Assembly (NCBI GenBank): GCA_039619475.1
Contig: CM077116.1
Span: 202,143,117-202,207,116 of the forward strand
From: Icerya purchasi
Taxonomy: Eukaryota > Arthropoda > Insecta > Hemiptera > Monophlebidae
Reading direction: 5' to 3'
Length of the DNA: 64,000 nt
Within the stretch, counting starts at the first letter, position 1, and each line of letters starts with the position of its first letter. The notes beneath the pieces are model-generated. The model saw only the letters and a program-made list of their open reading frames with translations, did no database searches and was not told the origin of the DNA. Made by a program: the position numbers and the translations under genes. Below are positions 45,955-59,429 of the stretch, piece by piece.

Positions 45955-46766
45955 TCTAGAATTTTATATGGAATTCAAATATGAAGCGAGGCTAAGAAAA
46001 CGGAAATAAATCAAATAAGCAAAATTCAGAAAAGGTGTTTGAAACTTATACTCCCTTCACTGGAAGCAAAACGACTTTAGATCAATTATGTGTGGAAGGA
46101 AAACAACAAAATGTTCTCCAAGATGTGTACTATTTCTATTATAGATTACTAGAATTTAATGGCAATAATATAAATTTACCGTCTAGGCGGAAATTAACAA
46201 GAATCCAAAGTAATATATATTACGTCTCTATCCTCAGGGCTCAAATCTACGAATTGATAATACTGATGATTCAGCTTTAATTAAACTAATTAGTAAAATA
46301 CCCCATCACATACTAAACGAAAAAAAACTTAGTGTGTGGAAATAGGAGGTAGAGAAATTGCTGAAAGAATGGTGTAAAGAGAGTAAAACCTAAGATACGT
46401 TTCAAATAATTCTTTTTATAATTGTCTTTTATTGTTCTCTTTTTATTTATTTGTTTTCGTCCTTTCTTGCCCCCCTCCTGTCATTCTCTTTAAAATAAGA
46501 TCGGTTTTTTTTTGTCTCTTTGTATTTGAAGATATTTAGCTGCCCTCATGTATCGGTGTGCAGATGAGTATTTACGGTGTGTGTACGTATTTGGTATGTG
46601 GGTACTATGTTTTATAAGTTATATAATCTTAAATTGATTAATATTATGATATTTAGGATAAGCAAGAATAGTTGCAATTTTGTAGTTTGAATGAACGTTA
46701 ATAAGAGTGTCGGGCGCACTCACACAACGGACATCCTATAACTTATTTAAATAAAAAAAAAAAAAA
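45955..46766 (+). mobile_element. 5'-truncated non-LTR retrotransposon copy with poly(A) tail
   Basis: Begins with an RT C-terminal segment (ILYGIQI, EAKKTEINQISKIQKRCLKL, ILPSLEAKRL; then RKLTRIQSNIYYVSILRAQI), where relatives have YG...WG......+...IQKR.L+. A short 3' UTR follows (with TGTCGGGCGCACTCACACAA near 46708), then A14 at 46753-46766. Frame breaks occur within the coding part. It is a dead truncated insertion. Confidence 0.6.
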
Positions 46767-47136
46767 GCAATCAAACATCTTCTATTGTATCATTTTCGCA
46801 ATCTAATAATTATGTTTCTAATCAATGTAATTTGAATTAATTTGATTTTCGTAACTGTGTTTTTCTACATTAAATTCAAATAGTATTGAAATCAAAGTTT
46901 CCATGAACTGTTTGAAGTTAACATCTTTTTAATGTTTTACGTGCATATATATGAAATGAAATTCTGAATAGTTTATTTGAATTTTCGTTGTATTTTAAAC
47001 TGATAGTATCTTTTCTGAAAGAAACCTATTTTTTTTTTTATGCAACTATTAGAAAGTGCTACATTTTAAAATGTTCAAAGCAGGTCATGGTTTCAAATAT
47101 GTTATAAAGCTCAACGATTATTTATTCGTTATATGT

Positions 47137-48096
47137 ATAGGGTGTGGCGCGGGAACCGAACGTATTTCAAATCGCTATAACTCGGCTACAAATAATTGTG
47201 GAGAAATTGTTTTTTTAACAAACGACGCAGAATTTTATCAATTTTTACTCATAATTAATCATTATTACAAAATTAGTTTGTCTTAAAAATAACATCCCAT
47301 AAATGACTACCCTTATTTTTGACTACATTCTCTGCTCATTTCTTGAAATTTTCGGTCACCTTTTTGAGCATAACCGCGTAAATTTGGGGGCTACTCCGCG
47401 TTTTATGTTGGTTCTGAGTTGTGCTAGGTCATGTGGTTTATCGATTTAGATTTTAAATATCCCCATAAGAAAAAATCGCAACACAACAAATTAGGAGATC
47501 GCGACGGCCATACCAGATCAGCTGCACGTGAGATCTGACGGTGATGATCAAAATGTTTTCGAAGCAATTCGATCGTTTTGGCTACGGTATGATATATGAC
47601 ATTATCTTGCTGTGAAACCAAGTGTACATGATAGTTTCCTCTTTCTCCGCAGCTCCGGCACCAGAAACTCGACCGGCATCTTTCGGTAGCGGTCGCCGTT
47701 AACTGTTTCTTCGGAAAAGTAAGGGCCGATCACACCGAATGACGTCGCTCCCATCCAGACGGTTAACTTCGGAGAATGAAGCAAATTTTATTAACACTGC
47801 CGTTTTCGCGAAATTTTTTAACCCAAAGACGGACAGTTTTTTCAGAAGGAGCGGGTTTATGAGGTTGAATAGAGAAACGTTTTCAAAAAGCGCAAATAGC
47901 ATACGTGTATGATTCTTGACTTTTGAAAGGGACTCTACGGCAAACGCTCAGTGTTGCGTGTTCCACTCAGCCATCCTGACACTGAAACTATCAACAACTA
48001 AATTGCCACCGGCTGATGAAATCTCGATCCCTCTACTCCATTCGTTTAGCTAGAGCAGCGATTTGAAATACGTTCGGTTCCCGCGCCGCACCCTAT
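47137..48096 (-). mobile_element. Mariner-like transposon, internally deleted, with matching terminal repeats
   Basis: The left end TATAGGGTGTGGCGCGGGAA continues CCGAACGTATTTCAAATCGC (47137-47176). The right end at 48055-48096 is its inverted copy with one mismatch in the first 40 bp. The ends lie at TA. Length 960 bp, shorter than an autonomous element. Transposase pieces lie on the minus strand. Confidence 0.85.
47285..47974 (-). pseudogene. Mariner/Tc1-superfamily transposase, deleted and frameshifted
   Basis: From 47974: MAEWNTQH, stop, AFAVES.SK; then (other frame) PHKPAPSEKTVRLWVKKFRE and NGSV (second helix-turn-helix). The frame then jumps directly to HSPKLTVWMGATSFGVIGPY, showing that the segment with the first catalytic Asp is gone. 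It continues QQDNVIYHTVAKTIELLRKH (second Asp), WPSRSPNLLCCDFFLWGYLK (third Asp, DFFLWGY type) and a C-terminal SHLWDVIF-like end. Non-functional. Confidence 0.8.
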
Positions 48097-51000
48097 ATGT
48101 GTTGATTTAAGTGTTTCCGATATTATTTTAATTTCATCCTCTTTCTTATCTTATTAGCAGCAGTTGAGTTGCGCAACAAAAAAAAAAAATGACAAATGCC
48201 GTTACATACTACCCTGTTGGCCGCTCTTTATGATTAATCGAAATAGGTTTAATTCGTAGAAACAGTTTTAAAAAACACGTTCTTTTCTTAGTGCAATTTA
48301 TAGTACAATATTCAAAAGCTTTCTTTTCAACTTTTCGTGGCAAAATCTTACGGACGAGTGTAAAATTATTTTTCACGAAATAATTAAGAACTTCCTGCGG
48401 TGAAAGCTATATATTTCGGGAATGATTAAAATGGACATTTTTTAAAACTCGTTTGAATATTTATTAGAAATTATTGGAAAAATATAATTTAATTTAATTT
48501 CATATCGTAATGCATTTTGGATACAGAAACGCTAGTTAAAGATGAACTGGGATCGTTTTTCTGAATGTTACAGAATTAGAACAATTTCAGAAAATTGAAT
48601 GCGAAATCGGTAAAAATTAATTGAAAATTTTTAGCAAAAACTCAGAATGAGGGAGTATTAAAAAATTGAATTTAGAGATCTCGCCAATTTATTTTGTAAT
48701 AAGAATATTTGGCGCTATGATGATATAGTTGTTACACAGGAAAGAGTGTACTCCGCAGAACGTAAGTCATCTAAACTAGTTCTCTAAAAAAGAATTTTTC
48801 CTTTTTCCAAAATGATAAGTGACACATATTTTTCGTTTTAATAAATTTATATTATATATATATATATATATAAAAATAAATCAAAGATTACTTATATATC
48901 TGTTAAAGAAGCAAAATCTAATGAGTACTTAAATACTTGAGGCTAATCACAGAAACCGTTAAGCTCTTCAGTCGATTTTTATTTTTTCGAGAAAATGCTG
49001 ATTCACATTGTGTGGATCAAAAATAGGAATTCAAATTCTCGAAGTATTTTTATAAAATTACGATGCAAATATATACATATATATTTTTATCATTTTCAAA
49101 AGAAACTTTTAATATTTCGATATTTCAAAAAATATTCACGTGAGCAATAATTTAATTTTGAAGCGTTACCTCATTAAAATAACGAATAAAAGGGGGGTAC
49201 TATAAATTTTCATAAAATCGATTGAATTATTCCTAACCGAACTGACCAACTAAGACCAATTATTTGAATGTATTTTTTTTTTTTAAATTCAGATTGTTTT
49301 CAGTTCCGTTGCATGTTAGTAATTGTTGCTTACATTTTTTCTATTAAAACAGAAATCGGCATATTTAAAAAATTATTATTTTTAACATTAAAAAAGGAAA
49401 CAAGTTTCCCCATTCGTATAGTGCTGCTTTAATCATTAAAATACGAGTACGAATAAGAAATCTGCCTGAACGTTTTTGTCGTCGAGATTTCTGTTCGTCA
49501 GTATTCACTACTTCTAAATACAGAAATTTTTCTATCAGATCACTAACATAATCCTTTTTCCATACCAGTTTCAAGAAAATGTGAACTTACCTGCAGAGTT
49601 TGTCAAGTAGGATAACGCGAACAGCAGCAAATTTATAGATTTTCTTACGAAACGCTTGAAATCATTTTTGAAACAACTGGTTGACCATACTTTTGTTTAG
49701 ATCACATTTTCGATCTCGTATAGAATTAGGTGTCTAAAAGTTCGCCTAGTAGGAATACAGTAATTTTGAGCGAGCGGAGTGCACACCACACCTAATATAT
49801 TCTTTGCATTTCCGTTAATTGCCAGAAGTTCGCGATAGTTTTAACCGATTTCGTAGTTCAATTTTTTAGAATTTTTAAAATTGTGATGTTTATGCGTTTA
49901 AAGAAAATCATTCTGAATCCGTCTTTAACCGATATTACTTTAAGCTGTTTTAAAGCGTGAATTTTCCAGTGAAAATCGAAATTTCTCATTAAAATATTTC
50001 GATTTAGTAAACGATTTAATTGAAATTATTCGGGGGGAGGGGGATTTAAATCGAGTCACTTAAATATTTAATAAAAATTTTTAACAACTTCTCATGGTTA
50101 CCGGTTAGATTTATTTTAAAATTGAAACATTTAATAATCTGTTTAGAAATGAACAGAAAGCGCTTTAGCGCCGAAACGTACTTAAGTAGGTTATTTTTTA
50201 GTATTTTTAAATGCTTTAATCTGTTAACTTGAACCGCATTAGTATGAAAGACCGCAGTAGTTAAAACGCTGAGAATCATTATTTGTTGTAAATTAGCAAA
50301 TTTCTGATACATTTTTATAATGCACTTGAATTAATTTCTACGACAGTTGCCAACAGCATTATATACGTCTTCGGGTATAGTTGCTGAACATAGAATCCTA
50401 TGAAATAAGAATTATTAGCCAGGTCAGCTGTTTTACGTACCAACTATTGAGAAAAGGTGTACTTGAATAAAATTATTGATAGCGAAAACGCAACTGCGCA
50501 ATGATTGGGGATAATAAAACTGTTTAGCAACCGAGATAACTTCCATAATAATAACAATGATGGTAATAAAAAAATTAAAAATTTGGACTGTTCATACTGA
50601 AAACGGTAATCTGGGTTAATAGTGTAATAAAAGACATATTTGAAATTTATACGATTCAAGTTTGGAAACAAAAAACAGATAACAGATAACAGATACTTAA
50701 TGTTTAGAGCTAGAACAATTCAGCGCTTTTAGCAATAACAGGAGAAAACGTCGCAGTTAAATCTGTATTCTTTTAAATAAGATAAATATATAATGAAATT
50801 TTTGTAAAAAATTTATTTTACGTCTGAATTAGGTAAAAAAATACGTGTTTAATAGAGGTTTCTTTTAATGTCTCACTATTGGCTCCTAAAATACATATGG
50901 TATTAAGAACTTTCATTTAAATTTAAGTACGTAAAATACTAATTAAACTGCAATTTATTTTCCTTCGTTGATATCGAAACGTTCCAACGTTTGAATCGTC

Positions 51001-51329
51001 CTATCTTGTTAATATGTAAACGGAAAAATATTATTATTATTATTATTATGATGATGATTATGATTAATAATAATAGTATAATAATGATGGTTCTGTTATC
51101 GGATAAGTAATCACGCAATACGCACATTTGTTCATTTTGTTCGTAGTTGCGGTTTCAGTGATGCGTGAAGGATTTGCAAAAAAAGGAAGCTGATCTTCAG
51201 CAAATGTGGAAGGCTGCCGGATTTCGCAGATAACGAAATAAAAATTTACACGTTAAATGTATTTTTAAACAATTTTTAAGATCTATATGTTTCAGAATAA
51301 CCGGTATAAAGAACAATCCGGAATGCCAT
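48097..51329. other. Gene-free AT-rich stretch
   Basis: Contains a TA run at 48853-48873 and an ATT/ATG trinucleotide block at 51029-51095. A hairpin plus CGAAACGTA at 50160-50180 resembles the motif at 7216-7252. No coding exon recognised. Confidence 0.3.
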
Positions 51330-52053
51330 ATATATATATATATAAATATAAATATATATATATAGTAGCGCCCCTCGGCCGGTGTGTACTGAAGCAGGTT
51401 TGGCGGATTTATTCAAATGTTTAAAAACTGCTAAAATAGTAGAACATTTGTTAGGTTATTTTCGCTTTTGTGTTTTTTTCCGTCGTCTCGTTTCGAGGTA
51501 GGTAATGTCCGCGCAAATCATCAACATCGCCATGATATGCGGATGCGCCGGTTTTAATTGGAAGAAAAAACAACTAGAGTATTAACGATTCCAGTTTAAA
51601 ATGAACGAAACTGTCAATTTTTCAGATTCGTCGTTAGAAGTTGGTAGCGTTGTTATCATTGTCGCGTTTCGGAGTTGGTGATATGCCCTTATCGCGAGAA
51701 ATCGCGGCCGTATGGATGATGCGTGCACTTTTCTGTTATACGGAAGTAGCGACACCGGTAAATATTATGATACGATACACCACACATTGATGTATAACGC
51801 GCTCGCGTACATTCATGCCTATTACGTAACGTTGAAAATCCGTATTCAGTCGCTGATACGTACGCGCTGAGCGCGATTATTGTTGTCATTAAATTGCTGT
51901 TGAGGTGAAATTCGGCGCCTCAGCGGTATGTCTGGAAGTATGCGACAACTTTTATTATAACCGAGTAGATGAACACTGTTGAGTGTTCTTTTTATTAAAA
52001 ACGGCTAGTGTTACCACCTCCTTGCGTAATTACTAAGAAGAAGAAGAAGAAGG
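51330..52053. other. CpG-richer segment of unknown role
   Basis: After TA repeats (51331-51364), about 560 bp (51365-51925) has visibly more C, G and CpG than its surroundings (AGCGCCCCTCGGCCGG; GCGGATGCGCCGG; TCGCGAGAAATCGCGGCCG; ACGCGCTCGCG). No protein family was recognised in any frame. It could be a promoter or regulatory island, a first exon, or a foreign insertion. It ends near an AAG repeat (52034-52053). Confidence 0.35.
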
Positions 52054-55000
52054 GGTGTTTTTATACTTTGTTTTTTCTGTTGAGTTTGTACGGTTTACTA
52101 CTGGCAACTACTGTTTTATTTTGCTGAAACTTTTTTCTGTAAATTAATTATATTTTGGATTGATTTCGGGATTTGCTGGAAAGTAAATTTCGTTAAAATT
52201 TCAAATAATTGTAAAAGTACTTAAAAATTTTAAAAATTGCAAAAATTATCATTTCACCACTCCCGTAAAATTGTCGGAATATGATAGAACTCTTCTCTAT
52301 ATTTCACGCAATGCCGCGGGTTAACGAAAAAATTCCTAAATGTCGGTAAAATGTACAGTGAAAACACTAAATGATTAAAATACAGCAAATCACAATTTTA
52401 TTTCACCGATGAATAGATAAATTAACAATGGAATAATAGCGGTTGATAATGTTGCAATTAAAAAATTACATTTCAGTAAAATATACGGAATTAAATAATT
52501 CGTATTGAAAAGAAAGTGTATAATGTATAAATAGGAAAATATATAATAACGAATAATCGAAAAACTACTTTTCAAAAAAACAATAAAATTAATAATTAAA
52601 GCTATTATTTAGAAAAAGAGCTTCTAATTATCTGCTCGCTTGCCGTTTATAACTCTGCCTGGGTCATTACAGCATGACGAGCAAAGAAGTTATGATAGAA
52701 TGTCTAAAGGGTAGTCATATCTTGCGTACTTTTTTTTTTTTTTTTTTATTAAAAAAAGGTCTTAAATCAGATTTTTTACTGTCTGAACCAAAAAAAAAAA
52801 AAAGCGTTTATGTAAATAGAAATTTTGCTGTGTAAGAACATTTTAACATATTTAAATTCCTTCATCTAGTTTCGGTTCGCGTCATCATAATTGTTTATGG
52901 CTAATGTTTCGGACAGTAGTGCTTTAAAAGTTGATTAGAGTTGTAATATAGTTCTAAAAATCGAAAATAAAAGACTTAGTACGAAAAATTTACAAAAACT
53001 TCGGTTAATTTGATTAAATTCGAAAATTTGAATGGGGAATCTCGTTATTTAGTGATTTATACAGTCGAACTGTGGAAACGATTTCGACATGCCCAATAAT
53101 ATCTTTTCGGTGAAAACTTAGCCCCGCGAGTTTTTTCTTCTTAATAATCGCACACTTCAGGAGCAGCGATAAATTTTTAATTTTCAGGGATTACTCAAAA
53201 GAAGAAAAAGAAAAAAAAGAAAAAAATTTAAATCCCATAATTACTGGGCTCTAGAATCAGCTGGAATGGTTGGGGAAGAAAAAAAATGTATACAGTTTTT
53301 GATTTCTTGAGCTTAGTTTAAGTTTAAATATTTTTCCCAAGGCATCGCCAATATGATAATTCAGAATTTCACCGTGTAACTGAAAATACACGATCTATTG
53401 ATATATGTGGAGTAATCTTAGAATAACGCTGGTGCAACTAATTCTGCAGATAAAAAAACAATACTATTCGGTATGCAACAGCAGCGGCTATATATACAAT
53501 TTATGTTTTCCTTGGAGCTGTGGAATTCGTTTATTTTTTAATAAATGCGAAAATAAGTGTATCAGCCAATTTTGGTGTAGTTTTTTGAGAAAAATACACT
53601 ACATATTATTGAGACTGGTGAAAAATGCCACTTTCTATCTCAGTTAATGTATCAGATTAAAAGGGGAAAATCTGTATTTTCCGGTGTTTGTAGTTGAAAC
53701 GACAACGATAGATATCAAAATGTAAGATGGAAGCTGGTTTGTGTACTCTTTTTTTTTTTTTTTTTTTTTGAAAATATCGTATTTTCCGATGAGTATTAAA
53801 ATTTTTCCCCGGCATTCAGGTCGTATTCATTTAAAAACATAAGACAGATAACTGAAAATTGGAATCCAAATAATTTGCGTCAATGAAATCTGGTTAAATC
53901 TTTTATTAGTGATTTCTGCTAACTGTTTGCGTAACATTATCCCTTGCGCGAAGTCCGAATATCGCGCTTTGACATCTCGAAAGTGTATATACATATTATC
54001 CGTTCTAATCTTTAATAATAAAAAATGACGTAAACACTTTCAGCTCAGTAATTACAAAATTAAAGAAGAGACTCATCCGTGAAGGGGAAATTAAGTAAAA
54101 AATTCAGCACCTGTTTTATGATTCCTCGCTGATTTCCGCTGTATGTAAGGACGGATTTAAACGAAAACTTCGAGAAAGCTAATTTAACAACGAATCTGTC
54201 AATTTTCAGAAAGTACTGAATGGACATCTTATGTTAGATTATATGAATAGTAAGTTATATTCCGGAGAGCTAACATTAAACGTGAGCTGTTCTTGTTTGT
54301 AATTACAAATGGATATCGTGATTTTTTTCTTGTACCCGAGAGTACTAAGCAATTTTTTTCGGAGCTGCAGATTATCTGAAATCAATTAAAAAATTGTATA
54401 CGAAATTACGGGGCAAATAATAGTCCGCGCTAATAAGGTTGTAAAATTTTCTTAATTGAAATTGAATATTTCCGAAAAATGTAAAATCTTGATTTTACTG
54501 TAAAGCAATTTTAATCAATTTTTTATGCAAGCAGGATCTATTTCTTTCTATCTTTTGTCGGTAACTGTGTTTAGTGTTTCCCATATAGTGTGTTTGAGAT
54601 TTCACTTTTAATATATTTCTGTATATTTCGTTTTTGCATTGCTGGTAATTTTTTTTTTTTAAGTCAACTTATTTTAAAAATGTGAAATGCTTATTGTTTG
54701 TTACAAATATTTATTACTTTTTTTTAGTAAGTTTACATTAAACAAGTACAGCACGTAATATATGTATGGAATTGAAAAGAACTTTTATCATTGTAATCAC
54801 AAAACATTTAGCGTTAATTTTATTTTTACTGAATATAGAAACGATCTGCGGCAAGCAAAGAAAAATTAGAAAGTAATGCATATCTTGCTGTGCATTGTAG
54901 ATAGCCCGACTTAATTTTCACGTAAGAAAGTCCAAATTTCAGTGTACGATCACTGTAGCGTTAGGAAAATACGTCTTATTAACAAGTATCGCGTGGGCGT

Positions 55001-58000
55001 GCAGTAATTAAAAATGTATACATTAATGTAACTATTATTTTTATCAAGAATTATATTTTAAAAAAGCAACTTAATACTACTATTTAGAACTGCAAATAAG
55101 CTTATCTTGTGATTTTTATTTATTTGTTTAATTATTATAAATCTTTTGAAAAGTATGCATTTTCCGGAATTTTCGTTATTACAGCAAATTAGGATGATAA
55201 TAAAAAATTTGATATCAACTATTTTAAATATATTAATCAAAATAGGATATGAAATAATAATAATTGCTTATTTGACATTTAATGAAGCCGTTTTTTAAAT
55301 TTAGAATTTATTAAATTCTCGAGGGCGACTTTTTAACGGAACTAAAAAACTTTAAAGAGAGATCAAGTTCTAGAACCCTTTAAATTAGTATCAGTAATTG
55401 AAGTAATAGAAAGTCTGTTGAAAAAAAAAAAAAAAGTCTTAACTATTCTTCAAGAATTTGAAAACTAATAACAAAGACTAATTTTAAATCGATTTTATTC
55501 ACCGACAGAAAAGTTTTGCGATTTAATTATACTGTTCGATTGGATTAGTTGGTGATATTTTTCCCTTAATTTCGTAATTGTGTGTATAATAGAATAGGAG
55601 GGGTGAGATGGGAAATTTTACGCGGGTATGTTTAATAATTTGTTACGAATTTGCCCGAATAATAAGATATAATTGAAGAGGTAATTAAATAATTCGCCTT
55701 TTGTAACTAATATAATATCTGTTGAATTAGAGTCACCGAACCGGAATCAAAATGGGTGTTGTATTCATCGTTTATGAATGTCATGATCGACCTTTGGCCC
55801 ATACAACGCGTTGTTACTGGTTTTTTGTTTTGTCCGCGTTATAAATGAAATTAATTGAAGCTCACAATCGGTTGCGACACACAGGATGATGTTTGTGTGT
55901 TATTACAAATGATAAATTTTGTGCAAATTTTAATTCCATAAGTGCTTATAGTTGTATATATATCTAGTATATAATTATAAATCGAAGAAATAAGTTATTT
56001 TTTAATATAAAACTCGAATCAAAGTTTAAAAAATGGCACGTAGAACTATATTTTTGTACGTACGATAATAAATAATTTAAACAATATTTGCCTCTTTTTG
56101 AAAATGTAACGACGCTTAGTTATATTTCGGATTTGCAATCAGAAGAATTTATTAAAAATTCGAATGAATCGATTTTACGTTAATAACAGTAGCAGAAACA
56201 GAATAAATAAATAAATAATCCCATTACAAACGTAGTTAAATAATTAAGGATAGAATGTATCATTTGTGAATTTCCACCTTATGCGCATTGCTATGCGCGA
56301 ATAAATTACCGTAATAATGGATATTATATCGCCGTGACATGTAGAAGGCCAAGTTTTAACTTATATATCACTCATTTATATTTCTAATTTAGGAAAGCGA
56401 AATTTAAACGGTATTTTGTTTTTACTATGTAGTAAAAAAGAATTTTTTAAAATTCATAATACTCTTTTGGTTTTAAATAAGCCTTTTAAAAACTATTACC
56501 ATAGTGAAATATAGTGCATTTTTCGAGAAAGTTCATTGCGTTGTGAAGGAAAAGCCACGTAATACAGTGATTAGTATTTTGAAATAGATTGGTTTAAATG
56601 CTGTGAAAATATATTCGTTTTACCATGAATAAACTTATGGTTTGCATGGAGAATCTCTTTATATATTTTTTTTTTTTTGGTTTTGTTACTGCAGACGCAA
56701 AATTTTTATTATAAATTAAATTTACGAATTTAATTTTAATGGTGAAAAATTTGATTTCAGTCAAAAAAAAAAGATTTTATGCAATAAACAAGACGGCTTC
56801 AACGGATTTGTATTATGTATGTTTTATACTTTATTATTTTTGTAATTATATAAAAACCACGGAGAGGTATAGTAAAAATAAAATATACTGTAGTCGGAAA
56901 GAATATAGCGTAATATTTTTCTGTTTTTAAAGTAATCAGCATTTTTTTTTTACGAGCATCTCGCAACTCAATTATTCGCCTCAAAAATAATTCAACGTAA
57001 TCCAAGCGCGAAACAAATCCATTTATTTCATTTTTGCTTCGATAAAAATGATCGTTCTTCAGTTCTTTTATAAATTACGTAAGTATCTACTAAAAAGAAG
57101 GAGATTCGGAAATTATATCCTCGATGGGGGGGGCGATTTGTTTTATATGCATACCCGTATATCACTCAACAGACTTTTAATAAACAATGTTTAGGTTTTT
57201 TGATTCTTAAATATTTAAAGGCAGTAAAATCAGAAAACGATATGTAAACCAGAAAGATTTAAAAATTAAAATTTTTGTTTTTTAAAAAGCAAAAAATTAT
57301 CTTTTTATTAATTTTTTTTTCTGTGGAAATTCAATTAAGAATGGACAAATAAGAATCGTTTTTTTTTTATTATTTATTTTGTACTTTTAAATAATAATTC
57401 TTTTTTCCCCGCGCTTCTCGATTTCGTTTTTCTCTATCTCCTCCTTTCCGTCCCCTAGCAAGTCTTATTCACCTTTTAAATGCAACACAAATCATGCTTT
57501 CTTTGAATATTCGGCTCTTGTTAGCTAACGTTCTCTTTTGTATTCGAAAATCTTGGCTCTTGGCCTTCCGGCTCCTCACATCCTTTATTCTTTCCTTCCC
57601 ATCTTCGGCAATAATTCCCTTACTTGCATTCTTTGTTCTTTGCATCTCCTATCGCCTCAGAATCTAATTTCCTAACATAATACATTCAAGTGGTTGGGTC
57701 AAAGTCAAAAGCGAACCCAAAAAAAAGAGAAAAAAAATTAAATATAAAAACATCCAAACAGCTTGGAAATTTCTAAAATATACGTGGTTTTATACTTTTT
57801 ACACATACTCCGAGGACAAAATGTTCAATAAAGGTGTAAAGTAGAACAGTGTGATTAAAAACCTAACCGTACAGAACATGGATTTTTTGCTGCTCACTCT
57901 CATCATATATATGTAGTACGTCTATCTTTTGGTAGAAAATGTGATACACAATATTGAGTGTTCAATGCGTTGAAAAGTGCGATGCGTATGAATTTTCTAG

Positions 58001-59066
58001 CAAATACTATGCCTACGCGAGTCTGTTGTATCCTCGTGACATCCACTAGGATTAATAATTAAAAAATCGAAATTCTGAGTTATATATGCTTCAGCATTAA
58101 TACCTCGTATCATTTTTGTTCCGATCGCTGTGAAGCATTTTACCGATCTTTCGGAAAATTCTTAATTAAAGCATTAAAAAAATAAGATTTTTTTTTTTTT
58201 CAAGTACGTCGACAAAGGACCTCCGCTCAGAAACAATATGAAGGAGAAATGTTAGTTCAACACGGACACGATCAGTGGTTTATAGAACGAATGTACGAAG
58301 GAAATGACAGGATGCAGGAGACGCAATAAGGAGTAGGAAGCCCGAGAGATAATAAATTCGAATAAGTAGTAATTGTATATCATCGGTTATTCTTGTTTAA
58401 AACCGAATCCATGTTAAGTCGTAGTGAATTGCAGAATTGAAATTGTGCAATGCTTGGATCCGAAATTATCTTTTTCTTCAGTCAAGTACACAAGCCTTCT
58501 AATGAAAAGTATAAATATTTTACTATTTTAAGAAAGAAAACATATTAAAAATATATTCAGAACTGATTTATAGTTTTAACAATTTCTATTATTTCGTTTT
58601 ACATTCACATTCTTACACTTTTCCTGATATTTTAAATATTTCCAGTATGTCAAAAATATAGTTTTTTCAAAATAATTTTAAAAATCGACGCGAACGAATT
58701 TGCTGTAATAGTGTAATAAGTAAATTACTTGTAACATCAAATGTACTTTTAAATAGTGCTAAATTTTCACGATTGTTGTTCAAAAAGAATTTAACAAAGG
58801 ATACTCTAATAATATCGTATATGTGAAAATTTTATCTCTAAAAACGGGAAAAGGGTCGAATTTTCGTCAGTGAACTTAATTTGAGAAAATGAGATTTGCG
58901 ATGTATTTTAAAGTATCCGTTCTCGCGGGTTTTCAAATGATCACCTAGCGTAGAGAATCAGTTCATTGAGCCGGAACTAACCTTCTTTAAAGTCCTTAAT
59001 TGCACTTTACCAGTTGTAAAATTTGGTAAATTAAAAAAAAGCACAGAAAATTGCTAAACATTTATA
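52054..59066. other. Gene-free AT-rich stretch (~7 kb)
   Basis: Homopolymer T-runs at 52730-52748 and 53750-53769, an A-run at 55421-55435 and a pyrimidine-rich block at 57405-57660. No recognised coding exon. A short frame at 58208-58330 (QRTSAQKQYEGEMLVQHGHD and on) is compositionally unlike its surroundings but matches no family I know. Confidence 0.3.
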
Positions 59067-59074
59067 CACACGTA

Positions 59075-59429
59075 CGGGGCCGTATCTAGACCAAAATTTC
59101 GGGAGGTGTTACGAAAATATTTTTATATATATATATGTGTGTGTGCGTGTGTGTGTGTTATCGTGAAATATATTTATTTATAAATGGTACACTAAAGCCT
59201 TATAGTCAATTATTGTATATGCAATATTAGAACACTACAATAATAACAAATAAAAAATAGTCGTTTCCACAGAATTCATAAAAATTTCAATTTTCTTTTC
59301 CCCTTTAGTCAAAAATTGAAAAGAAATATATTCTGATTTTCAGTCCGTTTAATTCAAGCAGTTATTATTTCGCAGACGTTTCGAGGGAGGGGGTTAAACC
59401 CGGAAAACCACTCCTCACATACGGCCCTG
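59075..59429. mobile_element. hAT-type MITE with 8-bp target duplication
   Basis: Starts CGGGGCCGTATCTAG and ends (inverted) CAGGGCCGTATGTGA. Flanked on the left by CACACGTA (59067-59074) and on the right by CACACGTA (59430-59437). The 8-bp duplication and C(A/G)GGGCCG termini fit the hAT superfamily. 355 bp, no coding capacity, with an internal TA/TG repeat (59124-59158). Confidence 0.85.

Noticed and set aside
50939..51127. Minus-strand frame with an Ile run
   Set aside because: Translated ATT trinucleotide repeat.
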